Positions 25,580 to 34,690 of a stretch of DNA of 64,000 nt are shown here, one piece after another (positions within the stretch are counted from its first letter, which is position 1; each line of letters opens with the position of its first letter). Location: positions 1 to 64,000 of the forward strand of contig CANFVE010000007.1 of the NCBI GenBank assembly GCA_947450365.1, read 5' to 3'. Below the pieces are notes generated by a model that did not search any database, was not told the origin of the DNA, and worked only from the letters and a program-made list of their open reading frames with translations. The DNA is from Cytophagaceae bacterium. Lineage in GTDB: Bacteria > Bacteroidota > Bacteroidia > Cytophagales > Spirosomataceae. Position numbers and translations under genes: made by a program.

Positions 25580-25996
25580 CTAAGTATGAATTAATTCTAA
25601 ATACATATTTTCTTTTTCAGTCATGAGAGCTTTATCTGTTTTTGTTTTGTCTTTATACCCCAACAAATGCAGTAAACCATGAACCATTACCCGCTTTAAT
25701 TCGGTAGCTTGTGTGCCAAATTTTTCTCCATTTTCGCTAACTCGATCAATCGAAATAAAAATATCCCCTTCTATTTTTTGGGGATCTTCAGATTGGTCGA
25801 ACGTAACTATGTCGGTCAGCGTATCATGGTTTAGATATGTCTGGTTTATGGACAACAAATAGGCGTCCGAACAAAAAACATAGGATAACTCAACAATGGA
25901 TTTCCCCTCTGTTTTCGCGACTTCTTTAAGCCATTGCTTGTGTTTTAGTTTTTCCTTTAAGTCAAAAACTAAGTCTTCAGACTGAAATGTGATCAT
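25580..25996 (-). CDS. ybeY: Endoribonuclease YbeY (16S rRNA maturation)
   Basis: This 138-residue protein contains the UPF0054 metal site as VMVHGLLHLLGYKDKT (about 107-122). The first two histidines of H-x3-H are present; the third ligand of the usual HxxxHxxGxDH form is not His here but KDK, the form I recall for Bacteroidota YbeY. INQTYLNHDTLTDIVTFD (51-68) is typical. It acts in 16S rRNA 3'-end processing and ribosome quality control. It lies between yraN and mnmG on the same strand. Confidence 0.92.
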   Translation of the reverse strand: MITFQSEDLVFDLKEKLKHKQWLKEVAKTEGKSIVELSYVFCSDAYLLSINQTYLNHDTLTDIVTFDQSEDPQKIEGDIFISIDRVSENGEKFGTQATELKRVMVHGLLHLLGYKDKTKTDKALMTEKENMYLELIHT

Positions 25997-26019
25997 GACA
26001 ATAATTTCAAACCACGAAT

Positions 26020-26373
26020 TTACGAAAAAGCATCCTTGAAATGCTCAATTTTAATCGCTTGTGGGAAAAAAGTAAGCAAAATCGTATCAAAGCGAATGTC
26101 TTTTTCCCAGTTTGTCATTACTTGAAAAGCTTCTGCTGCTGTTTTTATTCGTTTTATTTGCGCGGGTCGTATGTTTTTTTCGGGTTCCCCATGGCGGAGG
26201 GTGCTTTTAGATTTTACTTCGACAAAGACGAGTAATTCGTTTTTTTGAACAATTAAATCGATCTCGGATGACCCATGTTTGAAGTTTCGATGGATTATTT
26301 GATAGCAATTATTGATAAAATATTGTGTGGCAATGTTTTCTGCTTGTCGCCCCCGCATCAAATGTTTGGCCAT
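26020..26373 (-). CDS. yraN: YraN family (UPF0102) nuclease-like protein
   Basis: This 117-residue protein has the Holliday-junction-resolvase-like PD-(D/E)xK core. SEIDLIVQKNELLVFVEVKS at about 35-54 supplies the acidic residues and lysine, and GRQAENIATQYF at 8-19 is the usual opening. The biochemical role of the family is not settled. It is co-directional with ybeY, with a 23-base gap. Confidence 0.9.
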   Translation of the reverse strand: MAKHLMRGRQAENIATQYFINNCYQIIHRNFKHGSSEIDLIVQKNELLVFVEVKSKSTLRHGEPEKNIRPAQIKRIKTAAEAFQVMTNWEKDIRFDTILLTFFPQAIKIEHFKDAFS

Positions 26374-26438
26374 TCTTGTATATTTGTGATTCCCTAAATT
26401 AGCTGTTCATTGTTGTGTTTGGGGACAAAAAACTGATT

Positions 26439-27173
26439 ATGTCGGAGCAAAATAAAAATGTCCAATTTGTTGATCTAGGGCTTATTCCCTACCGCGAGGC
26501 ATGGGACATCCAAGAGGCGATTTTAGCTAAAACGGTAGCGCTTAAATTAGCGAATCGCGGACTTTCTGAAGGGCTCCAACATGTGACCGAAAATTTACTG
26601 TTGTTTTGCGAACACCCGCATGTGTATACCTTAGGCAAAAGCGGAGACGCCTCACATTTGCTTATGCAGGAGGAATTTTTGCACACCATTGGCGCGACTT
26701 TTTTTAAAACCAATCGGGGTGGCGACATTACCTACCACGGACCGGGCCAATTGGTCGGTTACCCAATTTTTGACCTCGAGAACTTCTTTACAGACATTCA
26801 TTTATACCTGCGCATGTTAGAGGAAGCGATTATTCGAACCTGCGCGGAATATGGCTTGCGGGCGGGGAGAATCGAAGGCCTGACAGGCGTTTGGATAGAG
26901 CCAGAATCAGTGCATAGTCGAAAGATTTGTGCCTTCGGCGTAAAAGCATCCCGCTGGATCAGTATGCACGGCTTTGCATTTAATGTGTCCACGGATCTTG
27001 GATATTTTTCTCACATTGTACCTTGTGGCATCAGTGAACGCGGAGTAACGTCCTTGAGCCATGAATTAGGACGTGATATTGATTTAAATGAAGTTAAGAC
27101 CATAGTATTGCGCCAATTAGCCGAATTGTTTCTGTTTTCATTTACACATGTTTCACGTGAAACACTCCTGTAA
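26439..27173 (+). CDS. lipB: Octanoyl-[acyl-carrier-protein]:protein octanoyltransferase LipB
   Basis: This 244-residue enzyme transfers octanoate from ACP to lipoyl domains, the first step of lipoate synthesis. Motifs are RGGDITYHGPGQLVGYP (about 88-104), the catalytic lysine in FGVKASRWISMHGFAFNV (about 172-189) and the catalytic cysteine in HIVPCGI (about 198-204). I use the ATG at 26439 (MSEQNK) rather than the GTG at 26415. The last codons (THVSRETLL) are written by parS site 2, so the protein end and a centromere site share sequence. Confidence 0.95.
   Translation: MSEQNKNVQFVDLGLIPYREAWDIQEAILAKTVALKLANRGLSEGLQHVTENLLLFCEHPHVYTLGKSGDASHLLMQEEFLHTIGATFFKTNRGGDITYHGPGQLVGYPIFDLENFFTDIHLYLRMLEEAIIRTCAEYGLRAGRIEGLTGVWIEPESVHSRKICAFGVKASRWISMHGFAFNVSTDLGYFSHIVPCGISERGVTSLSHELGRDIDLNEVKTIVLRQLAELFLFSFTHVSRETLL
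27149..27164. other. parS: parS site 2 (canonical, inside lipB 3' end)
   Basis: TGTTTCACGTGAAACA is a perfect 16-bp palindrome and matches the canonical parS sequence. It lies within the last codons of lipB. Confidence 0.93.
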
Positions 27174-27192
27174 ACTAATCATCACGAATAAG

Positions 27193-27208
27193 CGTTCCAC
27201 GTGGAACA
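27193..27208. other. parS: parS site 3
   Basis: CGTTCCACGTGGAACA contains a perfect 14-bp palindrome (27194-27207) and differs from the parS consensus only at the outermost left base. It lies 28 bases after site 2, between lipB and the exonuclease gene. Confidence 0.87.
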
Positions 27209-27226
27209 AGACAAACCTACACAGCC

Positions 27227-27955
27227 ATGGATACGTTGAAAAATTTCAAAAACACCCTTTTTATTGATATTGAAACGGCTTCAGGTTGTTCTGATTTTTC
27301 CCAAATGACCGAAAAGATGCAGGATTTCTGGGTAAAAAAGGCGAAGAATATGCCAAATGTATCGAATGTGGAGCCGCGCGAATTGTATTTTGAACGTGCC
27401 GCCCTGTATCCAGAATTTGGTAAAATTATCGTGATTGGGATGGGATTTTTATTTGCGAACAAGGAAGGCGAAATGTCGTTGAAGGTAAAGACCATTTCGA
27501 ATTCGGACGAAAAAGAGTTGCTGAAGGAGTTTATTCAATTCATCAATAAAACCTATAAATCGAGGGAATTAACCTTAGTGGCACACAATGGAAAGGAGTT
27601 TGATTTTCCTTATTTGTGTCGAAGGATGTTGATTCAAGGCTTGGAAATTCCCAAATCTTTGCAATTACAAGGCAAAAAACCGTGGGAAATTATTCATCAA
27701 GACACGATGGAAATGTGGAAATTTGGTGATCGACGATCATTTGCGTCTCTAGAGCTGCTAGCTGAGTTACTAGGAATTCCGGGTGCGAAGGCGGATTTAT
27801 CCGGAGATCGCGTGAATGAAACGTTCTACAAAGAAAACGATTTGGCTAGAATAACAGCCTATTGTTTGGAGGATGTGATTGTGGTGGCTCAACTCTATTT
27901 GAAGTTTCATTTTCTCATGCTCGTTGAGCCACACAATATCGAAAAGCTCAAATAA
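27227..27955 (+). CDS. PolB-like 3'-5' exonuclease (DEDD superfamily)
   Basis: This 242-residue protein has the three exonuclease motifs of the predicted PolB-like family. They are FIDIETASG (8-16, Asp/Glu), VAHNGKEFDFPYLCRRM (about 117-133) and ITAYCLEDVIVVAQLY (about 210-225). It has only the nuclease domain, without a polymerase. It probably acts on DNA or RNA ends; the substrate is not known. The start follows 18 bases after parS site 3. Confidence 0.88.
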   Translation: MDTLKNFKNTLFIDIETASGCSDFSQMTEKMQDFWVKKAKNMPNVSNVEPRELYFERAALYPEFGKIIVIGMGFLFANKEGEMSLKVKTISNSDEKELLKEFIQFINKTYKSRELTLVAHNGKEFDFPYLCRRMLIQGLEIPKSLQLQGKKPWEIIHQDTMEMWKFGDRRSFASLELLAELLGIPGAKADLSGDRVNETFYKENDLARITAYCLEDVIVVAQLYLKFHFLMLVEPHNIEKLK

Positions 27956-27956
27956 C

Positions 27957-28592
27957 CTATAGTATTTTAGCTGGATTTCCGAAAACTCGCTTGCTTGAAG
28001 GTACATTTTCTATGACAACGCTCCCGGCGCCAATTGTGCTACTTTTCCCAAGAACCACACTTCCCACTACCGTACAATGAATACCCACAAAGGAATTTTT
28101 GTCTAATTTCGCCTCTTTTCCGATTGTACTACCGGCGCCGATTTGAACGTATTCTTCGACTTTCACGCCAGTTTCTAAAATAACACCAGGCCCAATCATG
28201 GCATGGTCTCCTATTTTGACTTCGGGAGATAGGATGGCCCCTGCCCCGATGTATATTCCATAGGATAAACTTTTGACATGGGCGATTTGCGCGGAAGGAT
28301 GAATGGCATTGACGGGCTTTGTCTTACGCTCCTCCTCGATTAATTCGATCATATTTTTTCGTTCTACGGGATTCTCCAAGGCTACAAATACGCCGCAAGA
28401 TTTTCCAATTAGGTTCCAATAATCTGAATTGTCAGTTGTGCCAAGTACAGGAATTTCACCAATTTCTGTTCCCTGTTTTTTAGGATCATCAACTAAAAAG
28501 CCATAAACGACAACTTCGTTTTGTTGAAAAATATGAGCAATTTCTAAGGCAAATGGGTTGACTCCTATAATAAGTACGGGTAGTGATGTCAT
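27957..28592 (-). CDS. NeuD/PglD-family acetyltransferase (left-handed beta-helix)
   Basis: This 211-residue protein has an N-terminal nucleotide-sugar-binding half (LPVLIIGVNPFALEIAHIF) and a C-terminal hexapeptide-repeat helix from about 100 onward (SYGIYIGAGAILSPEVKIGD, then GAGSTIGKEAKL). It likely O- or N-acetylates a sugar or UDP-sugar in surface polysaccharide synthesis. It is convergent with the exonuclease gene and 2 bases downstream of the M14 peptidase gene, so the two are probably co-transcribed. Confidence 0.87.
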   Translation of the reverse strand: MTSLPVLIIGVNPFALEIAHIFQQNEVVVYGFLVDDPKKQGTEIGEIPVLGTTDNSDYWNLIGKSCGVFVALENPVERKNMIELIEEERKTKPVNAIHPSAQIAHVKSLSYGIYIGAGAILSPEVKIGDHAMIGPGVILETGVKVEEYVQIGAGSTIGKEAKLDKNSFVGIHCTVVGSVVLGKSSTIGAGSVVIENVPSSKRVFGNPAKIL

Positions 28593-28594
28593 GG

Positions 28595-29788
28595 TTATGG
28601 CTGAATTTTAGCGGTATAATCGCTGAGTTGAAATACTATATTTTCTCCTTCGTGGAACTGTAATTGTGTATAAATTTTTTCTTTTTCAATTTTTTGGCCC
28701 TTGACTGATTCAAATGTCGTGGCATCGATTTCGGTTAATCCATGGTAAATGGACATGTCTCCTAGGTCTTCAATAATCCAAGAATAGGCTATTTCCCCGT
28801 GTTCGTCAATCTGTTCTTTAAGGTTGATGGCAATATCTGCGCGTACGGAATTGTCGCATTGTAAGGGCGCGTTTTTTAGTTTGATGTCTACGATGCAGCG
28901 TTCATTGGTTTGTAATTGTTGGTATAATTCCAAGGATTCTGTTTTCCAAGAATCCGTGGCGATACTATAAAGCGCATCCAGTAGTAAACAGGCATTAATT
29001 TTCCTCAACGAATGTTTTTCTAAGTCCCAACCTGCGCCCCCCGATTCTAGTAATAGTAGACCATAACCTCGTGATTGAAAGGTATCGCCAAAGGCCCTTG
29101 GATTGTATTCATCTGACCATTTTGCTATTTGATTGGGCAATTCGCCAGTGATATTTTTGTACATGCGATTGGCTATTTTCCCGGCCCGAATGCGGGATGG
29201 CGTCCAGGTTCCATGTGCATCTCCGGTGGTGGCCAATAGCGCAATGTGGGATTGATGAGGGGAAGTACCTACTGAATAAAGGCGATTTTGGTCGTGTAAA
29301 TTGAAGGCAAAAGTAGGCTTAATCTCATCCGCCCAATCGCTGAGAATCTTCGCTTCGGGGCTATATTGCGTTTGTGCATCGCGATTCATATCGATACCCA
29401 ATGCCGTTTCGCGAGTCCAACGGGCAGCGCCATCGGCATTTAAACGTGGAATGACAAAAAAGCTGATGTTTTGATGCAATATTTCCCTAAACGAATCAAA
29501 TTGATCCTTTTTTTGGGTTAAAAAATGATAAATATCGGCTAATGCTTTTGTGGCAGTTGCTTCATCTCCATGCATCTGGGACCAGGCACAAATATGCATG
29601 GGGCCTATGCCAAAACGGACTTGGTTAATTACCCTACCTTCGAATGTTTGGCCAATTTCGCGGACTTCAAATAGTGGATGTTCGGCCCATTCTTGAATTA
29701 ATTCGTTCCACAAGGATTCGCTGAATCGACGCTTTTTAATGCGCGATTCTTTGAAAGCTTCATAATATTCAGACAGTCTTTGGTACAT
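28595..29788 (-). CDS. M14 family zinc carboxypeptidase
   Basis: This 397-residue peptidase has the M14 sites in order. HxxE appears in WSQMHGDEATATKAL (about 80-94), the substrate arginine in LGIDMNRDAQ, the third zinc ligand in FNLHDQNRL (about 175-183) and the catalytic glutamate in LLLLESGG. No signal peptide is visible, which is unusual for the family. The ATG at 29788 overlaps the stop of the upstream antiporter gene as TGATG, giving translational coupling. A TTG eight codons upstream is unlikely. Confidence 0.88.
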   Translation of the reverse strand: MYQRLSEYYEAFKESRIKKRRFSESLWNELIQEWAEHPLFEVREIGQTFEGRVINQVRFGIGPMHICAWSQMHGDEATATKALADIYHFLTQKKDQFDSFREILHQNISFFVIPRLNADGAARWTRETALGIDMNRDAQTQYSPEAKILSDWADEIKPTFAFNLHDQNRLYSVGTSPHQSHIALLATTGDAHGTWTPSRIRAGKIANRMYKNITGELPNQIAKWSDEYNPRAFGDTFQSRGYGLLLLESGGAGWDLEKHSLRKINACLLLDALYSIATDSWKTESLELYQQLQTNERCIVDIKLKNAPLQCDNSVRADIAINLKEQIDEHGEIAYSWIIEDLGDMSIYHGLTEIDATTFESVKGQKIEKEKIYTQLQFHEGENIVFQLSDYTAKIQP

Positions 29789-30972
29789 CAATATAAGGGT
29801 TTTGGGGTCCAATCCGCCCAGGTTTGTTTTGTAAATATGCCGGTTTTTCCACTGCTATACATAACGACGAGGGTTACAAACAAATAACAAAACATCGCCG
29901 AAGGCCCGAATAACTCATATCCCATGGCCATACCCGTTAGCGGTGTTTTCGTTAAACCCGTGTATAGGCTGGTAAATCCTAGGGCGGCTAAAAATCCAAC
30001 GGGCAAAGATACGACATCCGCTAAATTTGCCGCGGCTTGTGAGCCGATTAAAAATAAAGGGGTCGCTTCTCCTCCTTTAAATCCAAGGCCCAAACTGAGG
30101 GAGGTTGCGATTAATTTTAGATAGGCAAAGGAATTATCGCTTTCGGTAAAGGGCCTAAGCAAAAAGGCGGATCCCAAACCTCGACTTTCGGAAAAGAGGG
30201 AAACAGATAGTAAGGTGGCTAAAAATAAGCCCGCGAGAATCGCTTTGAGAGAACCCTGTACGGGTAATTTGTCGAGCGATTTTGAAATAATCGATTGTGA
30301 ACGCAAATAAAGTAAACCTAAAACACCCAAAAATAGGCCAATACAAGCTAATTTGGCACAAAATAGGAGCGAAAATGCGGGCATAAAAATCGGGGGAAAT
30401 GAAACGTGATTTGTGCTCCACACGTGCCGACTCACCCAATCCGCAAAAAATGCTGCGCCTATGCAGGGTAAAATGGATTTAAAATGAATTTTGCCAACGA
30501 CTCCAATTTCCAACGCAAATAAACATCCTGCCAGCGGAGTTCCGAAAACAGAAGCGAAGCCCGCGCTCATGCCCATTCGTATCCAGATGCCTTTGTGTTG
30601 TTTCCATTTTTCGGCGAGCCCCTCCCCGACGCTCGCGCCCATCAGGACAGCAGTTCCCTCTCGGCCCACGGATGCGCCTGCGAAATGGCTGATCCAAGTA
30701 CTTAGTAATACATAGGGTATACCCATGGGTCCATAGCTCGGGAAATTTGAATTATTTTTCGAATCTAATTTTTCCAGATAGGTATTGATCCCTTTTTTGG
30801 CAAAATCAAAACCCGAAACCTTATATAGAAGAAAGGCCACGAAGGGAAGCGCCCAAAGAGATGCGGGGATTTGTTGGAGCCGCTCCAATCCCCATAAAAA
30901 TAAGGAAGAAAGGCTACCCACAAAAAAGGAAAGTAAGATAAAAAGCCAAAGCTGTAAAAGCCACGTCTTCAT
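29788..30972 (-). CDS. CLC family antiporter of the CLC-F (fluoride) type
   Basis: This 394-residue, multi-pass membrane protein belongs to the CLC family. Conserved helices show SVGREGTAVLMGAS (about 102-115) and GLGFKGGEATPLFLIGS (about 297-313). The GREGT form, and the second loop reading GGEATP instead of GxFxP, are what I associate with CLC-F fluoride/proton antiporters rather than chloride channels. The start is the ATG at 30972 (MKTWLLQ); the frame opens with a TTG at 31002. It is coupled to the downstream peptidase gene. Confidence 0.8.
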   Translation of the reverse strand: MKTWLLQLWLFILLSFFVGSLSSLFLWGLERLQQIPASLWALPFVAFLLYKVSGFDFAKKGINTYLEKLDSKNNSNFPSYGPMGIPYVLLSTWISHFAGASVGREGTAVLMGASVGEGLAEKWKQHKGIWIRMGMSAGFASVFGTPLAGCLFALEIGVVGKIHFKSILPCIGAAFFADWVSRHVWSTNHVSFPPIFMPAFSLLFCAKLACIGLFLGVLGLLYLRSQSIISKSLDKLPVQGSLKAILAGLFLATLLSVSLFSESRGLGSAFLLRPFTESDNSFAYLKLIATSLSLGLGFKGGEATPLFLIGSQAAANLADVVSLPVGFLAALGFTSLYTGLTKTPLTGMAMGYELFGPSAMFCYLFVTLVVMYSSGKTGIFTKQTWADWTPKPLY

Positions 30973-30999
30973 TTTCTTCAAGGCGATCAAATTTTGTTT

Positions 31000-31031
31000 C
31001 AAAGGTAAGAATATTATTTTCCCTACCTTTG
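31000..31031. promoter_or_regulatory. Divergent Bacteroidota-type -7 boxes
   Basis: TACCTTTG at 31024-31031 (plus) and TACCTTTG on the minus strand (31007-31000) both match the Bacteroidota -7 consensus TAnnTTTG. They are suitably placed 26 bases before the helicase start and 28 bases before the CLC-F start, so this gap probably drives both genes. Confidence 0.65.
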
Positions 31032-31056
31032 TAAATCAAAGACAAAGCAAAATCCG

Positions 31057-32514
31057 ATGAGTGAATTTTTACGTTTGGGATTGAATCCTCAGTTGCAACG
31101 CGCCTGCGAGGCTGTGGGATATCAATTACCGACTCCCATTCAGGAGAAGGCAATCCCCTTACTTTTGCAAGGGCATGATGTCTTAGGCATCGCACAGACA
31201 GGAACCGGCAAAACGGCCGCCTATGCTCTGCCCATATTAATGCGTTGCAAATATGCCCAAGGAATGATACCAAGGGCACTTATTCTCGCTCCAACGCGGG
31301 AATTGGTTATGCAAATCCACGAAGTCATGGTGGGCTTGGCCCAGTTTACCGACCTTCGAACTCTCGCTTTATACGGAGGCCTAGGCCCTAAAACGCAAAT
31401 TCAGACCTTGGATGCAGGGGTTGATATTTTGGTTTCGACGCCCGGCCGATTTTTAGAATTGTACCGAAAAGAGGCCATCGGGGTAAAGGATTTAAAATAT
31501 CTAATTCTCGACGAGGCCGACAAAATGATGGACATGGGCTTCATGCCCCAAATCCGCCAAATTTTAGAAAAGATTCCCTATAAAAAACGCCAAAATGGGC
31601 TTTTTTCGGCCACTTTCCCGGAGAAAGTAGAGAATTTGTCCCACGAGTTTTTAGAATTTCCGCATAAAATCGAAGTGACACCCCAAGCGACGCCGGCAAG
31701 CCAAGTAAGTCAGTTCGTTTTCGAAGCCCAAAATGTAAAAACCAAGCTTAATGCATTGGCATATTTTTTACAAAAGACTGAATTTGAGCGGGTTATGATT
31801 TTTTGTCGGAGTAAGGATATCGTGAATCAGGTGGAACAAGAGCTCATTCGGAATGTGATGCCGGTGGATCAGGTCCGGGTAATTCATTCCAATAAAGGGC
31901 AGAATACGCGGATTAATGCGATGCAGCAATTTAGAGAGGGGAAAATCCGGGTTTTGGTTACTACCGATGTGGCGTCTCGAGGCATTGATATTCCGAAGGT
32001 TTCGCACGTGATAAATTTTGATGTGCCTTTAATTTATGAAGATTATGTTCATCGGATTGGTCGGACGGGCCGGGCGGAACAAGTAGGTGAATCTATTACG
32101 TTTATTACGTTGGCAGAGATGTACCATTGGCATAAAATTGAGGAGATCATCCAACAAAAAATAGATCCACAGCCTTTGCCAGCAGGGGTTTTGATTGAAG
32201 AGACGCCGTTTTTTGAGCAGCAGGATATGTTGAGGTCCGTGGACGAACAACGAAAACGCGAAGATCCGGATTTCAAAGGGGCCTTTCACGAGAAAAAATG
32301 GGTAATTAAAGCGCGCGCGAATGGCAATAAAGCAGCGTTAAAAACGCTCGGAAAAAATGGAATTACGCGAAGTGGGGCCGTGGCCCAAGGGGTCAAAAAA
32401 GATCCTGCAAAAGCCGCGAAAAAAGCCGCGCCCAAGGGCCCAGATCGAAATAATCGACCCGGGAAAAATGCAAAATATAGAGGGGGTGCTCCATCATCCA
32501 AAAAGAAACGATAG
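31057..32514 (+). CDS. DEAD-box RNA helicase (RhlE-like)
   Basis: This 485-residue ATP-dependent RNA helicase has all core motifs: Q motif region TPIQEKAIPLLL, Walker A AQTGTGKTAAYALP (about 44-57), PTRELVMQ, LILDEADKMMDMGF (about 149-162), LFSATFPE, and HRIGRTGRAEQ (about 332-342). After about 400 the protein becomes very basic and Ala/Lys/Gly-rich, as in RhlE-type proteins, and probably binds RNA. It would act in ribosome assembly or cold adaptation. Confidence 0.93.
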   Translation: MSEFLRLGLNPQLQRACEAVGYQLPTPIQEKAIPLLLQGHDVLGIAQTGTGKTAAYALPILMRCKYAQGMIPRALILAPTRELVMQIHEVMVGLAQFTDLRTLALYGGLGPKTQIQTLDAGVDILVSTPGRFLELYRKEAIGVKDLKYLILDEADKMMDMGFMPQIRQILEKIPYKKRQNGLFSATFPEKVENLSHEFLEFPHKIEVTPQATPASQVSQFVFEAQNVKTKLNALAYFLQKTEFERVMIFCRSKDIVNQVEQELIRNVMPVDQVRVIHSNKGQNTRINAMQQFREGKIRVLVTTDVASRGIDIPKVSHVINFDVPLIYEDYVHRIGRTGRAEQVGESITFITLAEMYHWHKIEEIIQQKIDPQPLPAGVLIEETPFFEQQDMLRSVDEQRKREDPDFKGAFHEKKWVIKARANGNKAALKTLGKNGITRSGAVAQGVKKDPAKAAKKAAPKGPDRNNRPGKNAKYRGGAPSSKKKR

Positions 32515-32524
32515 ATTTGTGCTT

Positions 32525-33196
32525 ATGAAAAAATATGTGCTATTAACTTTATTTGTCAGCTTGGCTTTTGCAGGCCTTGCCCAAAAACCTGTAAAATACC
32601 AAGTTTTTTTTGGCGGGAAAACGCTTCCAGCGAAAGATAAAGCTGAATTAACAACTTTTTTAGAAGGCTGTGATGCGAGTTTTCCAACTCGAAAAGAAGC
32701 CGCTACGTTTTTCGCCGAGCGTGCTTGGGAATTTGTAGCGTCAGGAAAATTAGATACAGCGACCTATCGGTTTAATTTAGTCAATGCCTTGGATACTGCG
32801 AACATTGATGCGTATTGGGGTTTGGGGGTGATTTCGTTTCAGCGTCAGGATTTTCCGATTGCGAAACAATTGTTGACCAAAGGCCTCATCTCCGATCCGA
32901 CGCAAGCACTCATGCGGGTGGATTACGCGATTGTATTGTTAAGTTGTTATTTAAAAGGGATGGATTGCGGGACCTTGGCGGAAGCGGATGCGGAATTAGC
33001 ACAGTCCTTGGCCGACGAGCCCAAGAACGCGAACGCCTGGATGAAGCGAAGTCAAGTGGCGTTTTATCAAGGAAATTATGAAAAGTCATGGGAATATTTC
33101 CATGCCTGTCGGTCCTTGGATATTTTGCAAATGGATTTAAATTTCGGGAGTTTATTGGCCGAAAAAATGCCAGATCCCAAGGGAATCTTTAAATAA
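32525..33196 (+). CDS. Secreted TPR-like protein
   Basis: This 223-residue protein has a signal peptide (MKKYVLLTLFVSLAFAGLAQ). The start is the ATG at 32525, 11 bases after the helicase stop; a longer frame opening at 32357 overlaps the helicase and is not used. The mature part holds tetratricopeptide-like helices (NIDAYWGLGVISFQRQDFPI and NAWMKRSQVAFYQGNYEKSW). No further function can be seen. Confidence 0.78.
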   Translation: MKKYVLLTLFVSLAFAGLAQKPVKYQVFFGGKTLPAKDKAELTTFLEGCDASFPTRKEAATFFAERAWEFVASGKLDTATYRFNLVNALDTANIDAYWGLGVISFQRQDFPIAKQLLTKGLISDPTQALMRVDYAIVLLSCYLKGMDCGTLAEADAELAQSLADEPKNANAWMKRSQVAFYQGNYEKSWEYFHACRSLDILQMDLNFGSLLAEKMPDPKGIFK

Positions 33197-33202
33197 ACGC
33201 GT

Positions 33203-34690
33203 ATGGGTATTCGTTCCTTTTTTGCCACACCCTTTGCAAAATACATCGTCAACAAACACCGGAAGGCGCAGCAAGAAGCCATCGAGCGACAGGAATTTTG
33301 GCTGACGAATAATTTAAAAAAGGCGGAGAAAACGATATTTGGGCAGGCCTTTACCTTTCATAAAATTCGAAATTATTTAGAATTTAAATCGCTCGTGCCT
33401 ATTTCAGAATACGAGGACCTAAGGCCTTATATCGAAGAAGCGGTTCATGGAAGTGCTGATATTTTATGGCCAGGGAAACCGGCTTATTTTGCCAAAACAT
33501 CTGGCACGACCTCTGGGGCAAAATACATTCCTATTTCAAAAGAATCCATGCCCTTTCATATTCAGGGCGCCCGTGATGCCCTTTTGCATTATGTATTTCA
33601 TAGCGGGAATGCGGCATTTTTAGATCAAAAATTGATTTTCCTTTCGGGATCACCGGAATTGGAATCACCGAATGGAATTCCGACGGGCCGACTTTCCGGC
33701 ATCGTCAATCACCATGTGCCCGGGTATTTGCGGAGCAATCAATTGCCCTCTTATGCCACAAATTGCATCGATGATTGGGAGGAAAAATTAGCGGCCATTG
33801 TCCAAGAAACGCATCAAGAACGCATGGGTTTGATATCTGGGATTCCTCCTTGGGTTCAAATGTATTTTGATCGATTGGAGACCTTAACAGGTAAAAAAAT
33901 CGGGGAATTATTTCCCGATTTCCAGGTTTTTGTGACCGGTGGGGTGAATTTTGAGCCTTACCGACAAAAACTCATGGAGTCCATCGACCGCCCCATCGAT
34001 GTCGTGGAAACCTATCCAGCTTCGGAAGGATTTATTGCGTTTCAAGATTCGAGCGGGGAGGAAGGGCTTTTGTTGCTCGTCGACGGCGGTATTTTTTATG
34101 AATTTGTCCCTACTGACACGTATTTTTCGGCAGCACCCAAACGCCTGTGTTTAGCGGAAGTGGAAATCGGAGTTAATTATGCTTTATTAATGACCACCAA
34201 TGCCGGCTTGTGGGCCTATTCGATAGGTGATACGGTTAAATTTGTGTCATTGAACCCCTATCGAATCGTGGTGACGGGACGTATTAAACACTTTATTTCT
34301 GCTTTTGGGGAACATGTGATTGCGGAGGAAGTAGAACGTGCGATGGGTGCGGCCTTAGACGCACACCCGGAAGCCCAGGTTGTCGAATTTACATTGGCGC
34401 CGCAGGTGAATCCTTCGGTGGGGGAATTGCCTTATCACGAATGGTTGGTGGAATTTGATAAACAGCCGAAAGATTTGAATGCGTTTAAGCAGGCCTTAGA
34501 CGATTCCATGCAAAAGCAAAACATGTATTACAAGGATTTAATTGAGGGGAAGATCTTGCAACCCTTAGTTCTTAGGTCGCTGAAGAAAAATGCGTTTATT
34601 GAATATATGAAATCGCAAGGAAAATTAGGGGGACAAAATAAGGTACCTCGGTTGGCAAATGACCGTTCGATCGCAGATCAATTGGCCTAA
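33203..34690 (+). CDS. GH3 auxin-responsive promoter family protein (acyl-adenylate/amide synthetase fold)
   Basis: This 495-residue protein matches the GH3 family, first known from plants, which joins carboxylic acids to amines through an adenylate. The ATP-binding motif is KTSGTTSGAKYIPIS (about 96-110). Middle and C-terminal segments are FVTGGVNFEPY and GLWAYSIGDTVKFVS. Bacterial members, frequent in Bacteroidota, have unknown substrates. It begins 6 bases after the TPR gene. Confidence 0.9.
   Translation: MGIRSFFATPFAKYIVNKHRKAQQEAIERQEFWLTNNLKKAEKTIFGQAFTFHKIRNYLEFKSLVPISEYEDLRPYIEEAVHGSADILWPGKPAYFAKTSGTTSGAKYIPISKESMPFHIQGARDALLHYVFHSGNAAFLDQKLIFLSGSPELESPNGIPTGRLSGIVNHHVPGYLRSNQLPSYATNCIDDWEEKLAAIVQETHQERMGLISGIPPWVQMYFDRLETLTGKKIGELFPDFQVFVTGGVNFEPYRQKLMESIDRPIDVVETYPASEGFIAFQDSSGEEGLLLLVDGGIFYEFVPTDTYFSAAPKRLCLAEVEIGVNYALLMTTNAGLWAYSIGDTVKFVSLNPYRIVVTGRIKHFISAFGEHVIAEEVERAMGAALDAHPEAQVVEFTLAPQVNPSVGELPYHEWLVEFDKQPKDLNAFKQALDDSMQKQNMYYKDLIEGKILQPLVLRSLKKNAFIEYMKSQGKLGGQNKVPRLANDRSIADQLA

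Noticed and set aside
32357-32524. Upstream extension of the 32525 gene overlapping the helicase
   Set aside because: The downstream ATG gives an excellent signal peptide; the extension is a frame shadow of the basic helicase tail.
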